A stretch of DNA of 41,306 nt, taken from assembly GCA_903874895.1 (NCBI GenBank), contig CAIQUG010000074.1:1-41306 (forward strand), in the 5' to 3' direction. The notes beneath the pieces are model-generated. The model was not told the origin of the DNA. It saw only the letters and a list, made by a program, of their open reading frames with translations, and ran no database searches. Position numbers and translations under genes: made by a program. The stretch is from an uncultured Caulobacterales bacterium (lineage in GTDB: Bacteria > Pseudomonadota > Alphaproteobacteria > Caulobacterales > Caulobacteraceae). Each line of letters starts with the position of its first letter. Positions within the stretch are counted from its first letter, which is position 1. Below are positions 1 to 7,596 of the stretch, one piece after another.

Positions 1-1284
1 ATCGTCGTCACCGGCCTGGGCGAGGACGAGCTGGGCAAGACCGGCACCGAAGGGGCCATGAAGCGCGCCTGGCGGGCCCTCGACCGGGACCTGCCGTCGG
101 TGGTCGTCACCGGCTCCATCGCCGAGATGATCGGCGGCGGCGTGACGCCGGAAGGCACCAGCATCCAGCGCTTCCTGCCCCGCACCATCGACGAGGATCA
201 GTGGCAGAGCGCCGACAGGGCGCTGACCTGGCTGTGGACCCAGTTCGGGCCGAAGAAGGTACCGAAGCTGCATCCGCGGGCAGAGGGCGAGAAGCCCAGG
301 GTCAACATCATCGGCCCCAGCTACGGCCAGTTCAACCTGGCGTCCGACCTCGCCGAGATCCGCCGCCTGATCGAGGGTGTCGGGGCGGAGGTCAACATGG
401 TCTTTCCCCTGGGCAGCCATCTGGCGGACGTGCGCAATCTGGCCGACGCCGAACTGAACGTGTGCATGTACCGGGAGTTCGGCCGGAACCTGTGCGAAAC
501 CCTGGAGCGGCCCTACCTGCAGGCCCCGATCGGCATCGAGTCCACCACCCTGTTCCTGCGGACCCTGGGCGAGCATCTGGGCCTGGATCCCGAGCCGTTC
601 ATCGAGCGCGAGAAGCACACGACGCTCAAGCCGGTCTGGGATCTGTGGCGATCCGTCACCCAGGACTTCTTCGCCACGGCCAGCTTCGCCATCGTGGCCA
701 CGGAAACCTACACCCGCGGCGTCCGGAATTTTCTCGGCAACGAGCTGGGCCTGCCCTGCGCCTTCTCCTTCGAGCGCAAGGCCGGGGTGAAGCCGGACAA
801 TCAGTCCGTTCGCAAGGCGATCATCGACACGCCGCCGCTCGTCATGTTCGGCAGCATCAACGAGCGCATGTACATGGCCGATGCGGGGTCCCGCGCGACC
901 TACATTCCAGCCTCGTTCCCCGGGGCGATCATCCGGCGGCACACGGGCACGCCCTTCATGGGCTATGCCGGCGCGACCTACCTGGTGCAGGAGGTCTGCA
1001 ACGCCCTCTTCGACGCCCTGTTCCACATCCTGCCGCTGGCGGGACAGATGGACCGGATCGAGGCGACGCCGGCGCGGCCCCATGCGGAACTGGACTGGGA
1101 GGATGCGGCGCGCACCGCGCTGGACCGTCTGGTGGAAGAGCAGCCGATCCTGGTCCGGATCTCGGCGGCCAAGCGCCTGCGGGACGCGGCGGAGCGACTG
1201 GCCCGGGTCGAGGGCGACCCGCGGGTGACCGAACAGCATCTGGGGCGCAGTGCGCGCCTCCTGACAGAAGGACGGATGGCATGA
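1..1284 (+). CDS. bchZ: Chlorophyllide reductase subunit Z, 5'-truncated by the window edge
   Basis: The reading frame is open from base 1, so the gene starts outside the window; about 427 C-terminal residues remain. BchZ is a subunit of the nitrogenase-like chlorophyllide a reductase (BchXYZ), which reduces ring B in the last shared steps of bacteriochlorophyll a synthesis. The visible part has the NifDK-like fold signature: a [11 protein letters not shown] stretch near the start, a [13 protein letters not shown] segment, a [14 protein letters not shown] segment and a [12 protein letters not shown] segment. The tail after about residue 345 is the low-complexity helical C-terminus usual in BchZ. 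It lies directly upstream of pufBALM, the arrangement seen in purple bacterial photosynthesis clusters (bchCXYZ-puf). The TGA stop overlaps a possible small ORF (ATGA at 1281-1284). Family assignment is by recognition of the protein sequence and its neighbours. Confidence 0.93.
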   Translation: MVVTGLGEDELGKTGTEGAMKRAWRALDRDLPSVVVTGSIAEMIGGGVTPEGTSIQRFLPRTIDEDQWQSADRALTWLWTQFGPKKVPKLHPRAEGEKPRVNIIGPSYGQFNLASDLAEIRRLIEGVGAEVNMVFPLGSHLADVRNLADAELNVCMYREFGRNLCETLERPYLQAPIGIESTTLFLRTLGEHLGLDPEPFIEREKHTTLKPVWDLWRSVTQDFFATASFAIVATETYTRGVRNFLGNELGLPCAFSFERKAGVKPDNQSVRKAIIDTPPLVMFGSINERMYMADAGSRATYIPASFPGAIIRRHTGTPFMGYAGATYLVQEVCNALFDALFHILPLAGQMDRIEATPARPHAELDWEDAARTALDRLVEEQPILVRISAAKRLRDAAERLARVEGDPRVTEQHLGRSARLLTEGRMA

Positions 1285-1466
1285 CGCGCCATGACACGTC
1301 CCAAAACTACCCCATCGGCGGGGCCTGGGGAGGGTCCGCCTGCATCCGTTTGGAGGGGGCCTCTGGCCCGTTCCATACAGGAGCCGCGATGATCGTCATC
1401 GTGGCGGATAGCGCTGAGATTCTGGATGTCAGCAATGTCTCCAGGTCCAGAGCGAGAGGAGCGTAG
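1281..1466 (+). CDS. Possible 61-residue ORF between bchZ and pufB (pufQ position)
   Basis: An ATG overlapping the bchZ stop (ATGA) opens 61 codons that end two bases before pufB. In Rhodobacter this slot holds pufQ, but this ORF has no pufQ-like membrane segment. It reads [18 protein letters not shown] at its start and ends in an Arg-rich tail, and I recognise no family. Position and overlap favour translation, while the odd composition favours an untranslated leader. The stretch also contains a short GGGCC/GGCCC stem, a CTGGA/TCCAG inverted repeat (1422-1426 with 1440-1444) and, at 1455-1461, the AGAGGAG ribosome site of pufB. It may therefore be just the pufB leader. Confidence 0.3.
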   Translation: MTRHDTSQNYPIGGAWGGSACIRLEGASGPFHTGAAMIVIVADSAEILDVSNVSRSRARGA

Positions 1467-1468
1467 AC

Positions 1469-1693
1469 ATGGCAGAAAGAGACGGAAGTCTCTCCGGCCT
1501 CACGGAAGCAGAGGCTAAAGAGTTTCATAGAGTATTCATGGGTAGTTTCATTCTCTTCACTGTGGTCGCCATCATCGCCCACGTGCTGGTTTGGAACTGG
1601 CGCCCGTGGTTTCCAGATACGCAGGGTCACTTCGGAGCCCTGGTGAACAGCGTCCCGATGGCCAAGCATCTGGCCACATCGCTGTTCGGTTAA
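1469..1693 (+). CDS. pufB: Light-harvesting LH1 beta polypeptide
   Basis: 74 residues, the antenna beta chain that binds bacteriochlorophyll a in the LH1 ring around the reaction centre. A polar N-terminus ([16 protein letters not shown]) is followed by one membrane helix with the bacteriochlorophyll-ligating His38 and the aromatic [12 protein letters not shown] motif typical of LH1 beta. The C-terminal extension after that motif (about 24 residues) is longer than in Rhodobacter. The start follows AGAGGAG with a 7-base spacer. It is followed 13 bases later by pufA. G+C is about 55% by my count, well below the flanking genes, which may reflect selection on a very highly expressed small gene or foreign origin of the cluster. 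Confidence 0.96.
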   Translation: MAERDGSLSGLTEAEAKEFHRVFMGSFILFTVVAIIAHVLVWNWRPWFPDTQGHFGALVNSVPMAKHLATSLFG

Positions 1694-1706
1694 GGGAGAG
1701 AAGAAC

Positions 1707-1916
1707 ATGTGGAGAATTTGGCTTCTTTTTGATCCGCGTCGGGTCCTGGTCGGACTGGCCGCGTTTCTCCTGACTCTGGCAATGCTGATCCACTTCATCC
1801 TGCTCAGCACGCCTCGCTTCAACTGGATCGAAGGTCCGGCTGTGAAGCACGCAAGCCTGACGTCAGCTGAAATGCCGCACGTGGCAACGGCGACCTCGTT
1901 CGTCACCAACGTCTAG
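1707..1916 (+). CDS. pufA: Light-harvesting LH1 alpha polypeptide
   Basis: 69 residues, partner of PufB in the LH1 antenna. It begins [16 protein letters not shown], the standard alpha-chain N-terminus, continues into one membrane helix with the bacteriochlorophyll-binding His29, and has the post-helix segment [16 protein letters not shown] ribosome site precedes the ATG. The gene order B then A, followed by strong hairpins and then L and M, is the classical puf arrangement. Confidence 0.96.
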   Translation: MWRIWLLFDPRRVLVGLAAFLLTLAMLIHFILLSTPRFNWIEGPAVKHASLTSAEMPHVATATSFVTNV

Positions 1917-1923
1917 GCGATGT

Positions 1924-1941
1924 CCGCACCGCAGGGTGCGG
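1924..1941 (+). promoter_or_regulatory. Small intercistronic hairpin after pufA
   Basis: CCGCACC-GCAG-GGTGCGG forms a perfect 7-bp stem with a 4-base loop, starting 8 bases after the pufA stop. No T-run follows, so it is not a typical intrinsic terminator. With the larger hairpin next to it, it probably protects the 3' end of the pufBA message (inference from the Rhodobacter puf operon). Confidence 0.7.
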
Positions 1942-1944
1942 ATG

Positions 1945-1989
1945 GGGCGACCGACCCGGCCGGACGTGTCCGGTTCGCGTCGGTCGCCC
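1945..1989 (+). promoter_or_regulatory. Large pufA-pufL intercistronic hairpin (mRNA stabiliser/segmental terminator)
   Basis: GGGCGACCGAC (1945-1955) pairs perfectly over 11 bp with GTCGGTCGCCC (1979-1989). An inner stem CCGGA/TCCGG (1960-1964 with 1969-1973) sits in the loop. In Rhodobacter capsulatus, hairpins at this position block 3'-exonuclease decay, so that antenna mRNA outnumbers pufLM mRNA. The position and structure here match that role; function is inferred. Confidence 0.75.
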
Positions 1990-2047
1990 GATGCCGGAAA
2001 ATCATCGCGGGATACGCCCGCGTGCAAACTGAGCGGAGGCCCAGATC

Positions 2048-2872
2048 ATGGCGCTCTTGAGCTTTGAAAGAAAATACCGGGTCCGGGGTGGCACGCTGGT
2101 CGGCGGTGACTTGTTCGACTTTTGGGTCGGCCCGTACTACGTCGGCTTTTTCGGCGTCACGACCTTTATCTTCGCTGTCCTTGGCACGGCGCTGATCGTC
2201 TATGGAGCGGCCCTCGGGAATACCTGGAACCCCTGGCGGATCAGCATAGACCCGCCGGATGTGTCCCTCGGGCTGGCTCTGGCACCGATGAGGGCCGGCG
2301 GGCTCTGGCAGGCGGTCACCGTTTGTGCGCTCGGGGCCTTCTCGTCCTGGGCCCTGCGGGAGGTGGAGATCGCCCGCAAGCTTGGCATGGGTATTCATGT
2401 GCCGGTGGCCTTCGGCTTCGCCATCCTCGCCTATTTCACGCTGGAGGTGGTCCGACCGGTGTTGATGGGAGCGTGGGGCTATGCATTCCCCTACGGGATC
2501 TTCAGCCATCTGGAGTGGGTGTCGAGCACGGGGTACCGTTATCTGAACTTCCACTACAATCCGGCTCACATGATCGCCGTGTCGCTGTTCTTCACCACGA
2601 CCTTCGCCCTTTCGTTGCATGGATCGCTGATCCTGTCGGCCGCCAATCCGGGCAACGGAGATACGGTGAAGACGCCTGAGCACGAGGACACCTTTTTCCG
2701 CGACATCATCGGCTACTCCATCGGCACGCTGGGCATTCACCGCCTCGGACTGTTCCTCGCCCTCGCGGCGGTGCTGTTCAGCGCCATCTGCATCGTGATC
2801 AGCGGACCGGTCTGGAGCCAGGGCTGGCCGGAGTGGTGGAACTGGTGGCGCAACCTCCCGATCTGGAGCTGA
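2048..2872 (+). CDS. pufL: Photosynthetic reaction centre L subunit
   Basis: 274 residues, full length, with five membrane helices. L and M bind the bacteriochlorophyll special pair, accessory pigments, bacteriopheophytins, quinones and the non-haem iron of the type-II reaction centre. Ligands fall one residue later than in Rhodobacter sphaeroides numbering: His154 (accessory bacteriochlorophyll), His174 (special pair) and His191 and His231 (iron). The QB-site residues Glu213, Asp214 and Ser224 are present. The ATG at 2048 is preceded by GCGGAGG with a suitable spacer. No key residue is missing, so the centre should be functional. Confidence 0.97.
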   Translation: MALLSFERKYRVRGGTLVGGDLFDFWVGPYYVGFFGVTTFIFAVLGTALIVYGAALGNTWNPWRISIDPPDVSLGLALAPMRAGGLWQAVTVCALGAFSSWALREVEIARKLGMGIHVPVAFGFAILAYFTLEVVRPVLMGAWGYAFPYGIFSHLEWVSSTGYRYLNFHYNPAHMIAVSLFFTTTFALSLHGSLILSAANPGNGDTVKTPEHEDTFFRDIIGYSIGTLGIHRLGLFLALAAVLFSAICIVISGPVWSQGWPEWWNWWRNLPIWS

Positions 2873-2962
2873 CGCGCAACCGCGACTGCCGCGGCAGTCA
2901 TATGAAACTCAGGGCACCTGCTCCGCTGAACAGGAGCGGTGCCCGCAAAACGGAGATTGGCT

Positions 2963-3889
2963 GTGGCGACTTATCAAAATCTCTTTACGCAGGTTCAGGT
3001 CCGCGGACCCGTTGAACTTGGCGTGTCCCTGCCGGCGGGCAGCGAGGCGCGTCTGGGTCAGCCGTGGTATCTCGGACTGCTCGGCATTCTGGGCAATGCC
3101 CAGGTCGGTCCGATCTATCTTGGCATTACCGGGGTGCTGTCTCTGACCTTTGGGTTGGTGGCGCTCTCGATCATGGGGCTCAACATGTTTGCCCAGGTCC
3201 ACTGGAGCCCGGTGGAGTTCATCCGCCAGCTCCCGTGGCTCGCGCTCAGCCCAGCCGGGCCGGAATATGGATTCCAGATGATGCCACCGCTCGAACATGG
3301 CGGCTGGTGGAACATTGCCGGTGGTTTTCTGACCGCGTCTCTGGTGCTCTGGTGCGCCCGGACGTATCTCCGGGCCAAGGCGCTGGGGCTCGGGACACAT
3401 GTGGCCTGGGCCTACGCCTCGGCGATCTGGCTCTATCTGGTCCTGGGCTTCATCCGTCCCATGCTGATGGGCAGCTGGAACGAGGCGGTGCCGTTCGGCC
3501 TCTTCCCGCACCTGGACTGGGTGGGGACCTTCTCCCTGCGCTACGGGAACCTCTTCTACAATCCGTTCCACTGCCTCTCGATCGTCTTCCTCTATGGCTC
3601 CGTCCTTCTGTTTGCCATGCATGGTGCGACGATCCTGGCGGTAAGCCGGTATGGCGGCGAGCGGGAACTCGAACAGATCACCGATCGGGGGACCGCTGCG
3701 GAACGGGCAGCCCTCTTCTGGCGCTGGACCATGGGCTTCAACGGCACCATGGAATCGGTTCACCGCTGGGCCTGGTGGTTCGCGGTGCTGACCCCGCTCA
3801 CGGGCGGGATCGGTATCCTGATCACGGGCACCGTGGTGGATGACTGGCACGCCTGGGCCGTGGCGCACCACTACGCCTTCAGCCTCTAG
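2963..3889 (+). CDS. pufM: Photosynthetic reaction centre M subunit
   Basis: 308 residues from a GTG start at 2963, giving the usual PufM N-terminus [20 protein letters not shown] at 2952-2955 lies 7 bases upstream of this GTG. An earlier in-frame GTG at 2939 has its GGAG only 2 bases away and would add eight atypical residues. The special-pair His lies in NPFHCLSI, an iron ligand His in FAMHGATI, and a second iron His in ESVHRWAWW. The protein ends shortly after the fifth helix, without a long C-terminal extension. No pufC follows; the transcript runs into a strong terminator 35 bases downstream. Confidence 0.96.
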   Translation: MATYQNLFTQVQVRGPVELGVSLPAGSEARLGQPWYLGLLGILGNAQVGPIYLGITGVLSLTFGLVALSIMGLNMFAQVHWSPVEFIRQLPWLALSPAGPEYGFQMMPPLEHGGWWNIAGGFLTASLVLWCARTYLRAKALGLGTHVAWAYASAIWLYLVLGFIRPMLMGSWNEAVPFGLFPHLDWVGTFSLRYGNLFYNPFHCLSIVFLYGSVLLFAMHGATILAVSRYGGERELEQITDRGTAAERAALFWRWTMGFNGTMESVHRWAWWFAVLTPLTGGIGILITGTVVDDWHAWAVAHHYAFSL

Positions 3890-3923
3890 ACCGATTTCGA
3901 TCAAGGACTTCAAGACGACGCAG

Positions 3924-3957
3924 GGCCGGCGTGGCAATCCAGCTACGCCGGCCTTTT
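3924..3957 (+). terminator. Intrinsic terminator of the puf operon
   Basis: GGCCGGCGT (3924-3932) pairs perfectly with ACGCCGGCC (3945-3953) over 9 bp with a 12-base loop, followed directly by TTTT and a T-rich stretch. This ends the pufBALM transcript before the HiPIP gene. Confidence 0.85.
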
Positions 3958-4225
3958 CGTGTTTCGGGATCGGCCGGGTCCGGCGTTCCCGCCGCTGTAA
4001 CCGATGAGATCTCCAGAGTGGACGGCGGGCAATCGTGCCGTCGACAATTCGACCCGTCCAGATCAGAACCGCGGGCGTGTCAGTGTTCGGGACTGTCGCA
4101 AGGTCCAGGATCATGATTTACAGCGACGCCCGATTGCGCCATGTTCCGGCCGACGGGCCCGTGCATTCCGGGGTCTGCTGGTAGGTCCGTGGTTCCCGTA
4201 ACCGTCCTAAGGGAGTTAGGCTGAA
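3958..4225. other. Intergenic region between the puf terminator and the HiPIP gene
   Basis: 268 bases with no convincing coding frame. It must carry the HiPIP promoter if that gene is not read through from puf. I looked for a PpsR-type TGT-N12-ACA palindrome and found none. The only visible signal is an AAGGGAG ribosome site about 10 bases before the HiPIP ATG. A weak TTTACA (4117-4122) with a 17-base spacer to CATGTT is not convincing as a promoter. Confidence 0.4.
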
Positions 4226-4495
4226 ATGGTTGCTCGTTCTGATGACATGAAGACCCGGCGTTTTGTGCTGAAGGTCGGGTCGGCGGCGGTGGCGACCGCC
4301 GCAGGCCTGGCGGTGGCTGGTTCGGCCAGCGCCAAGGTGCCCCAGAAGGGTGTGCAGTACGTGGCGGTGTCCACCAAGCCGAAGATGAACTGCGGCAACT
4401 GCGCAAACTTCGTCAAGCCCAACGCCTGCAAGCAGGTGGATGGCGTGATCTCGCCGCAGGGCTATTGCATGATCTGGTCGCCCGCGCCCAAATAG
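4226..4495 (+). CDS. High-potential iron-sulfur protein (HiPIP), Tat-exported
   Basis: 89 residues. The N-terminus carries a twin-arginine signal (TRRFVLK at residues 10-16, then an Ala-rich hydrophobic stretch to about residue 36). The mature part is about 53 residues with the four-cysteine pattern of HiPIPs: Cys56, Cys59, Cys68 and Cys81 (MNCGNCANF, NACKQV, GYCMIW), ending in a Trp-containing C-terminus. HiPIPs carry one [4Fe-4S] cluster at high potential in the periplasm and in several purple bacteria reduce the photo-oxidised reaction centre. Its place right after pufM, with no pufC cytochrome, suggests it is the direct or main donor to the special pair. The domain is short for the family. 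A second in-frame ATG at 4247 would still keep the Tat motif. Confidence 0.85.
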   Translation: MVARSDDMKTRRFVLKVGSAAVATAAGLAVAGSASAKVPQKGVQYVAVSTKPKMNCGNCANFVKPNACKQVDGVISPQGYCMIWSPAPK

Positions 4496-4561
4496 GCGAT
4501 GGCGATCATCCGCAGGTCCCAGGGCTCAGCGCGAATGTCGCGGCCCTGGTCCTGACTGAAG

Positions 4562-4604
4562 AACGCTGACGGACCCCAGGCCGGGATCCGTCAGCGTTTT
4601 TTTT
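4562..4604 (+). terminator. Strong intrinsic terminator after the HiPIP gene
   Basis: AACGCTGACGGA (4562-4573) pairs perfectly over 12 bp with TCCGTCAGCGTT (4587-4598), and a run of T continues to 4604. It closes the HiPIP transcript and marks the right end of the photosynthesis cluster. Confidence 0.92.
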
Positions 4605-4669
4605 GGCCAAAAGAGCCGATCGCCGGTCGATCGGATCCGCGTCCCGGCTTCGGCTGTCCGATGGCTGCG

Positions 4670-4780
4670 TCAGCTCGGCGGACGCGCGCCGGGGCGGGGG
4701 GGCGGGAGCTTGACGCTGGGATTGGACGCGTTCGCCTTGGCGGGCCCCGTCTTCTTGGGCTTCCCCTTACTTTCCTTCAT
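4670..4780 (-). CDS. Possible 36-residue basic, proline-rich micro-ORF
   Basis: An ATG at 4780 overlaps the last codons of the upstream 85-residue gene in another frame and gives 36 codons ending in TGA. The peptide is Lys-rich at its N-terminus (MKESKGKPKKTGPAKAN) and Pro/Arg-rich at its C-terminus. Overlap with the preceding stop would allow coupled translation. I recognise no family, and chance is possible in DNA of this G+C. Confidence 0.35.
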   Translation of the reverse strand: MKESKGKPKKTGPAKANASNPSVKLPPPRPGARPPS

Positions 4781-5024
4781 TGGACGGCCTCTTGAGCTGG
4801 ATGGGAGTGGCCCCGCCGAGGGCAGGGTTCGCGACGGGGGTCACGGATTGCAGCAGGGCCATGCCCCGGTCGTTGATGCGCCAGCCGCTGGCCTGGCGGA
4901 CGGCCAGTCCCGCCTCCGTCAGGGCCCGGGCATCGGCGATGTTGATGAAGGCCACGTCCTCGCCGTTGCGCTTGCGGTCAAGATTTCGGAGGGCCACAAG
5001 CTGTTCGTCGGTCAGGTTGATCAT
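4767..5024 (-). CDS. Hypothetical protein, 85 residues
   Basis: Begins MINLTDEQLVALRNLDRKRN at an ATG whose first bases overlap the stop of the upstream gene (ATGA), implying translational coupling. The N-terminal half looks helical. The stretch GLAVRQASGWRINDRGMALL resembles the second half of a winged-helix domain (recognition helix, wing, final helix), but there are too few residues to be sure. A longer frame reaches 5246, but the extra residues are shadow translation of the neighbouring gene. No family recognised; probably cytoplasmic. Confidence 0.65.
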   Translation of the reverse strand: MINLTDEQLVALRNLDRKRNGEDVAFINIADARALTEAGLAVRQASGWRINDRGMALLQSVTPVANPALGGATPIQLKRPSNEGK

Positions 5025-5263
5025 TTCGGCGCATCCGGTGCCGGGCCGGTCTCGCGTGACCGGGTCTGGGCCTTGCGCGCCTCGTCCCGGAGCACCGCGC
5101 GCAGGACGGCCCGCTGAGAGGCGGTCTTGTTGGGCAGCCGGATCTCGGCCCTGGCCCCGACACTCACCTCGCCGCGGTGTCGCGAGCCCAGGGCCCAGGC
5201 TGCCGCGCGGACATCCCGCTCGGCCACGAAGTGAGACTTGATCCATTCCATCAGCCGAGACAT
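5021..5263 (-). CDS. Hypothetical protein, 80 residues
   Basis: Begins MSRLMEWIKSHFVAERD and ends in a polar, Pro-containing tail. The middle (residues 30-65) is rich in Arg and Ala and likely helical. No signal peptide or membrane segment. It heads a two- or three-gene run with the 85-residue gene (4-base ATGA overlap). The frame is open further upstream, to 5398, but those residues look non-coding and run into the divergent promoter region of the TonB receptor. No family recognised. Confidence 0.6.
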   Translation of the reverse strand: MSRLMEWIKSHFVAERDVRAAAWALGSRHRGEVSVGARAEIRLPNKTASQRAVLRAVLRDEARKAQTRSRETGPAPDAPK

Positions 5264-5487
5264 GGCCAGCTTTCTTCTGATCGAAGCGCCACAGTCGGCT
5301 GTCGACGAGAGCGGCATATAGGCCTTCCCCTGCGTGAAACCTAAGAAATCAGGCCGCACAGACCCCGGATGCCGAAATCGTGTCGAGGCCGGGCGCAATC
5401 GCCGGCGATCCGGGCGCCGGCGATCCGGGCGTCATTGTCCTGCCATCGGCCGTGGCTTATCTAGCCGGGAGCGACGTCGGGGGGGCT

Positions 5488-7584
5488 ATGGGATTGCGAT
5501 CGGGGTTCATTCTGGCGGGTGCGGTGTCGGTCGCGCTGGTCGGCGCATCGCGGGCAGACGAGCGGCCGGAGGCCGTGGAAGCGGTGGTGGTTACCGCAAC
5601 CCGTATTCCGGTGGACGAACAAAGGCTGCCGGCCATGATCAGCCGGATCAGCGGCCAGGATCTGGCCAACCGGGGCGCGGACGACCTGCGAACGACCCTT
5701 TCGCTGGTGTCGGGGGCGGAGGCCCCTCCCGGCGGTGATGCCGGTCCCGCCAGCGCCGTCCCGTCCTTCTGGGGCCTGCACGAGTTTGACGCCTTTCTGC
5801 TGGTGGTGGACGGGGTGCCGTGGGGCGGGGCCTTCAATCCGGCCATTTCCACCCTCGACCTGAACAATGTGGACCGGGTGGAGGTGCTGAAGGGCCCGTC
5901 GCCCGTGGCACTGGGCCAGAATGCCTTCGTCGGCGTGATACAGGTGATCCACACCCCGGCCGGGGAGGCCCACCCGACGGTCTCGGTGGCGGCGGGCGAG
6001 CATGGCTCCTACACGGGGTCTCTGGTGGTGAACCTGCCCCGTCTGGGGGACGTGAAGCAGAGCCTGTCCCTCAGCGGCGAGCACCAGGGTTTTGCGGATT
6101 CCTTCGAAAAGGTCCGGGATTTCAAGGCCCAGTACCGGGCGGCGACGCCCCTGGCGGGGGGGGATCTGAAGCTCAGCCTCGACCTCGCTCTGCGCCGGGA
6201 CAGGCCGCAGAGCCCGACGGTGCTGGTGGAGGGTCGGCTGACCGATGAGACGCCGCTGAACGCCAATTTCAATCCGGCGGACGGGCGGATCACCAATGAC
6301 AGCCTTCACGGCACCCTGGCCTATGACCATGCGACGCCCCTCGGAATGTGGACCACCCTGGCGTCCGTCGCCTATACCGAGATCACAGACGTCCGCGGTT
6401 TTCTGCGGCCGGAGCTGACCGATACCGGCGAGGCCAATGCCGACTCGCAGAACCAGCGCCGACGCATCCTGGATGGCTATCTCGACACCCATCTGAGTTT
6501 CGAGGGCCCGTTCGGCGCGAAGCTGTTGGTGGGTGCCGATGTGCTGGCCGGGGCCGGGCGGCAGATCAGCCGCAACGGCGAGTACTATGTCCCCCTCGAC
6601 GGCAAGGTCCGGGCCCCGTCGACGGCCACCCTGCACGTGGACGAGATCAACACGATCAAGGACACCCGGGTGTTCGCGGGCCAGTACGTCCAGGCCGACT
6701 GGACATCCGGTCCGTTCAACCTGCTGGCTGGTCTGCGGGTCAACGAGATGTCGGAGCACAAGCACTCCGGCCATGTGGACACCCTCGACCCCGCGGCCAG
6801 CGAAGCCGCCGGGGACCATCGCGCCGGCGCGCGGCTGAGCGGCAATCTGGGCGCCAGCTGGCGCCTCTGGCAGAGCGGGCTCGACCACGTGGTGCTTTAC
6901 GCCGATCTGCGGCGCACAAGCCAGGCCGGAGCCGTGGACTTCGGTCCGGACTACACCCCCGATGTCCTGAAGATCGAGCGGGCCAATATCTACGAGGCGG
7001 GCTTCAAGGGTGTCGCCCTGGGCGGAGAGCTGGAATACGAAGTCTCGGCCTTCCGGCTGGATGATCACAACCTGGAAATCGCCACCACGGACGCCAACGG
7101 GAACCCGATTATCCAGAACGCCGGCTCCGAGCGGCTGCAGGGGATCGAGGCCGAGGCCCGCTATCACGCCGCCCCGGCGCTGGACCTGTTCCTGTCCGCC
7201 AGCTGGCATGATGCGACCTTCACCCACTACGTGGCGTCGGAGGGGGGCGCGAACATCGATGTGAGCGGAAACAGCCTGACCTTGTCCCCGCCCTGGCTGC
7301 TGGCGGCGGGGGTCGTCTATGCGCCGGTGCAGGGCCTCGGCGCCAGCCTGGTCGTCAACTATGCCGACAAGCGCTGGCTCGACCTGGTCAACACCGCCCG
7401 GGCCCCGGCCTACGCCACGGTGGACGCGGGCCTGACCTGGACGCGCGGTCGGCACACCCTGTTCCTGCGGGGCACCAATCTCACCGACCGCCGGGACGCC
7501 GCCACCGGCAGCGAGTTCGGCGACCAGTCCTATTACCGCGTCTCCGGCCGCAAGGTGATGGCGGGCGTCAAGGTCGCGTTCTAG
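5488..7584 (+). CDS. TonB-dependent outer-membrane receptor
   Basis: 698 residues from ATG 5488, the start that gives a signal peptide (MGLRSGFILAGAVSVALVG, cleavage near residue 23). The TonB-box-like stretch EAVVVTATR follows, then a plug domain (about residues 40-155, with LLVVDGVPWGG and VDRVEVLKGPSPVALGQNAF) and a 22-strand barrel ending in a terminal Phe (VKVAF), the usual outer-membrane insertion signal. An upstream start at 5380 would bury the signal peptide. TonB receptors import siderophores, cobalamin, haem or glycans. The substrate cannot be read here: no adjacent TonB/ExbBD, periplasmic binding protein or siderophore gene is visible. It converges on the aldo/keto reductase with a 12-base gap. 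Confidence 0.9.
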   Translation: MGLRSGFILAGAVSVALVGASRADERPEAVEAVVVTATRIPVDEQRLPAMISRISGQDLANRGADDLRTTLSLVSGAEAPPGGDAGPASAVPSFWGLHEFDAFLLVVDGVPWGGAFNPAISTLDLNNVDRVEVLKGPSPVALGQNAFVGVIQVIHTPAGEAHPTVSVAAGEHGSYTGSLVVNLPRLGDVKQSLSLSGEHQGFADSFEKVRDFKAQYRAATPLAGGDLKLSLDLALRRDRPQSPTVLVEGRLTDETPLNANFNPADGRITNDSLHGTLAYDHATPLGMWTTLASVAYTEITDVRGFLRPELTDTGEANADSQNQRRRILDGYLDTHLSFEGPFGAKLLVGADVLAGAGRQISRNGEYYVPLDGKVRAPSTATLHVDEINTIKDTRVFAGQYVQADWTSGPFNLLAGLRVNEMSEHKHSGHVDTLDPAASEAAGDHRAGARLSGNLGASWRLWQSGLDHVVLYADLRRTSQAGAVDFGPDYTPDVLKIERANIYEAGFKGVALGGELEYEVSAFRLDDHNLEIATTDANGNPIIQNAGSERLQGIEAEARYHAAPALDLFLSASWHDATFTHYVASEGGANIDVSGNSLTLSPPWLLAAGVVYAPVQGLGASLVVNYADKRWLDLVNTARAPAYATVDAGLTWTRGRHTLFLRGTNLTDRRDAATGSEFGDQSYYRVSGRKVMAGVKVAF

Positions 7585-7596
7585 GGCGGCGGGGCG

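Noticed and set aside
201-1280. Long + strand frame overlapping bchZ (first part of the 201-1466 frame)
   Set aside because: Arg/Gly/Pro-rich shadow translation in high-G+C DNA; only the part after 1281 could be a separate small ORF.
1281-4225. PpsR/CrtJ-type TGT-N12-ACA palindrome
   Set aside because: Searched by eye upstream of pufB and of the HiPIP gene; no pair with correct spacing was found.
5461-7455. 664-codon minus-strand frame opposite the TonB receptor
   Set aside because: Antisense shadow with His/Arg/Gly/Pro-rich composition and no family; the plus-strand frame is a complete receptor.
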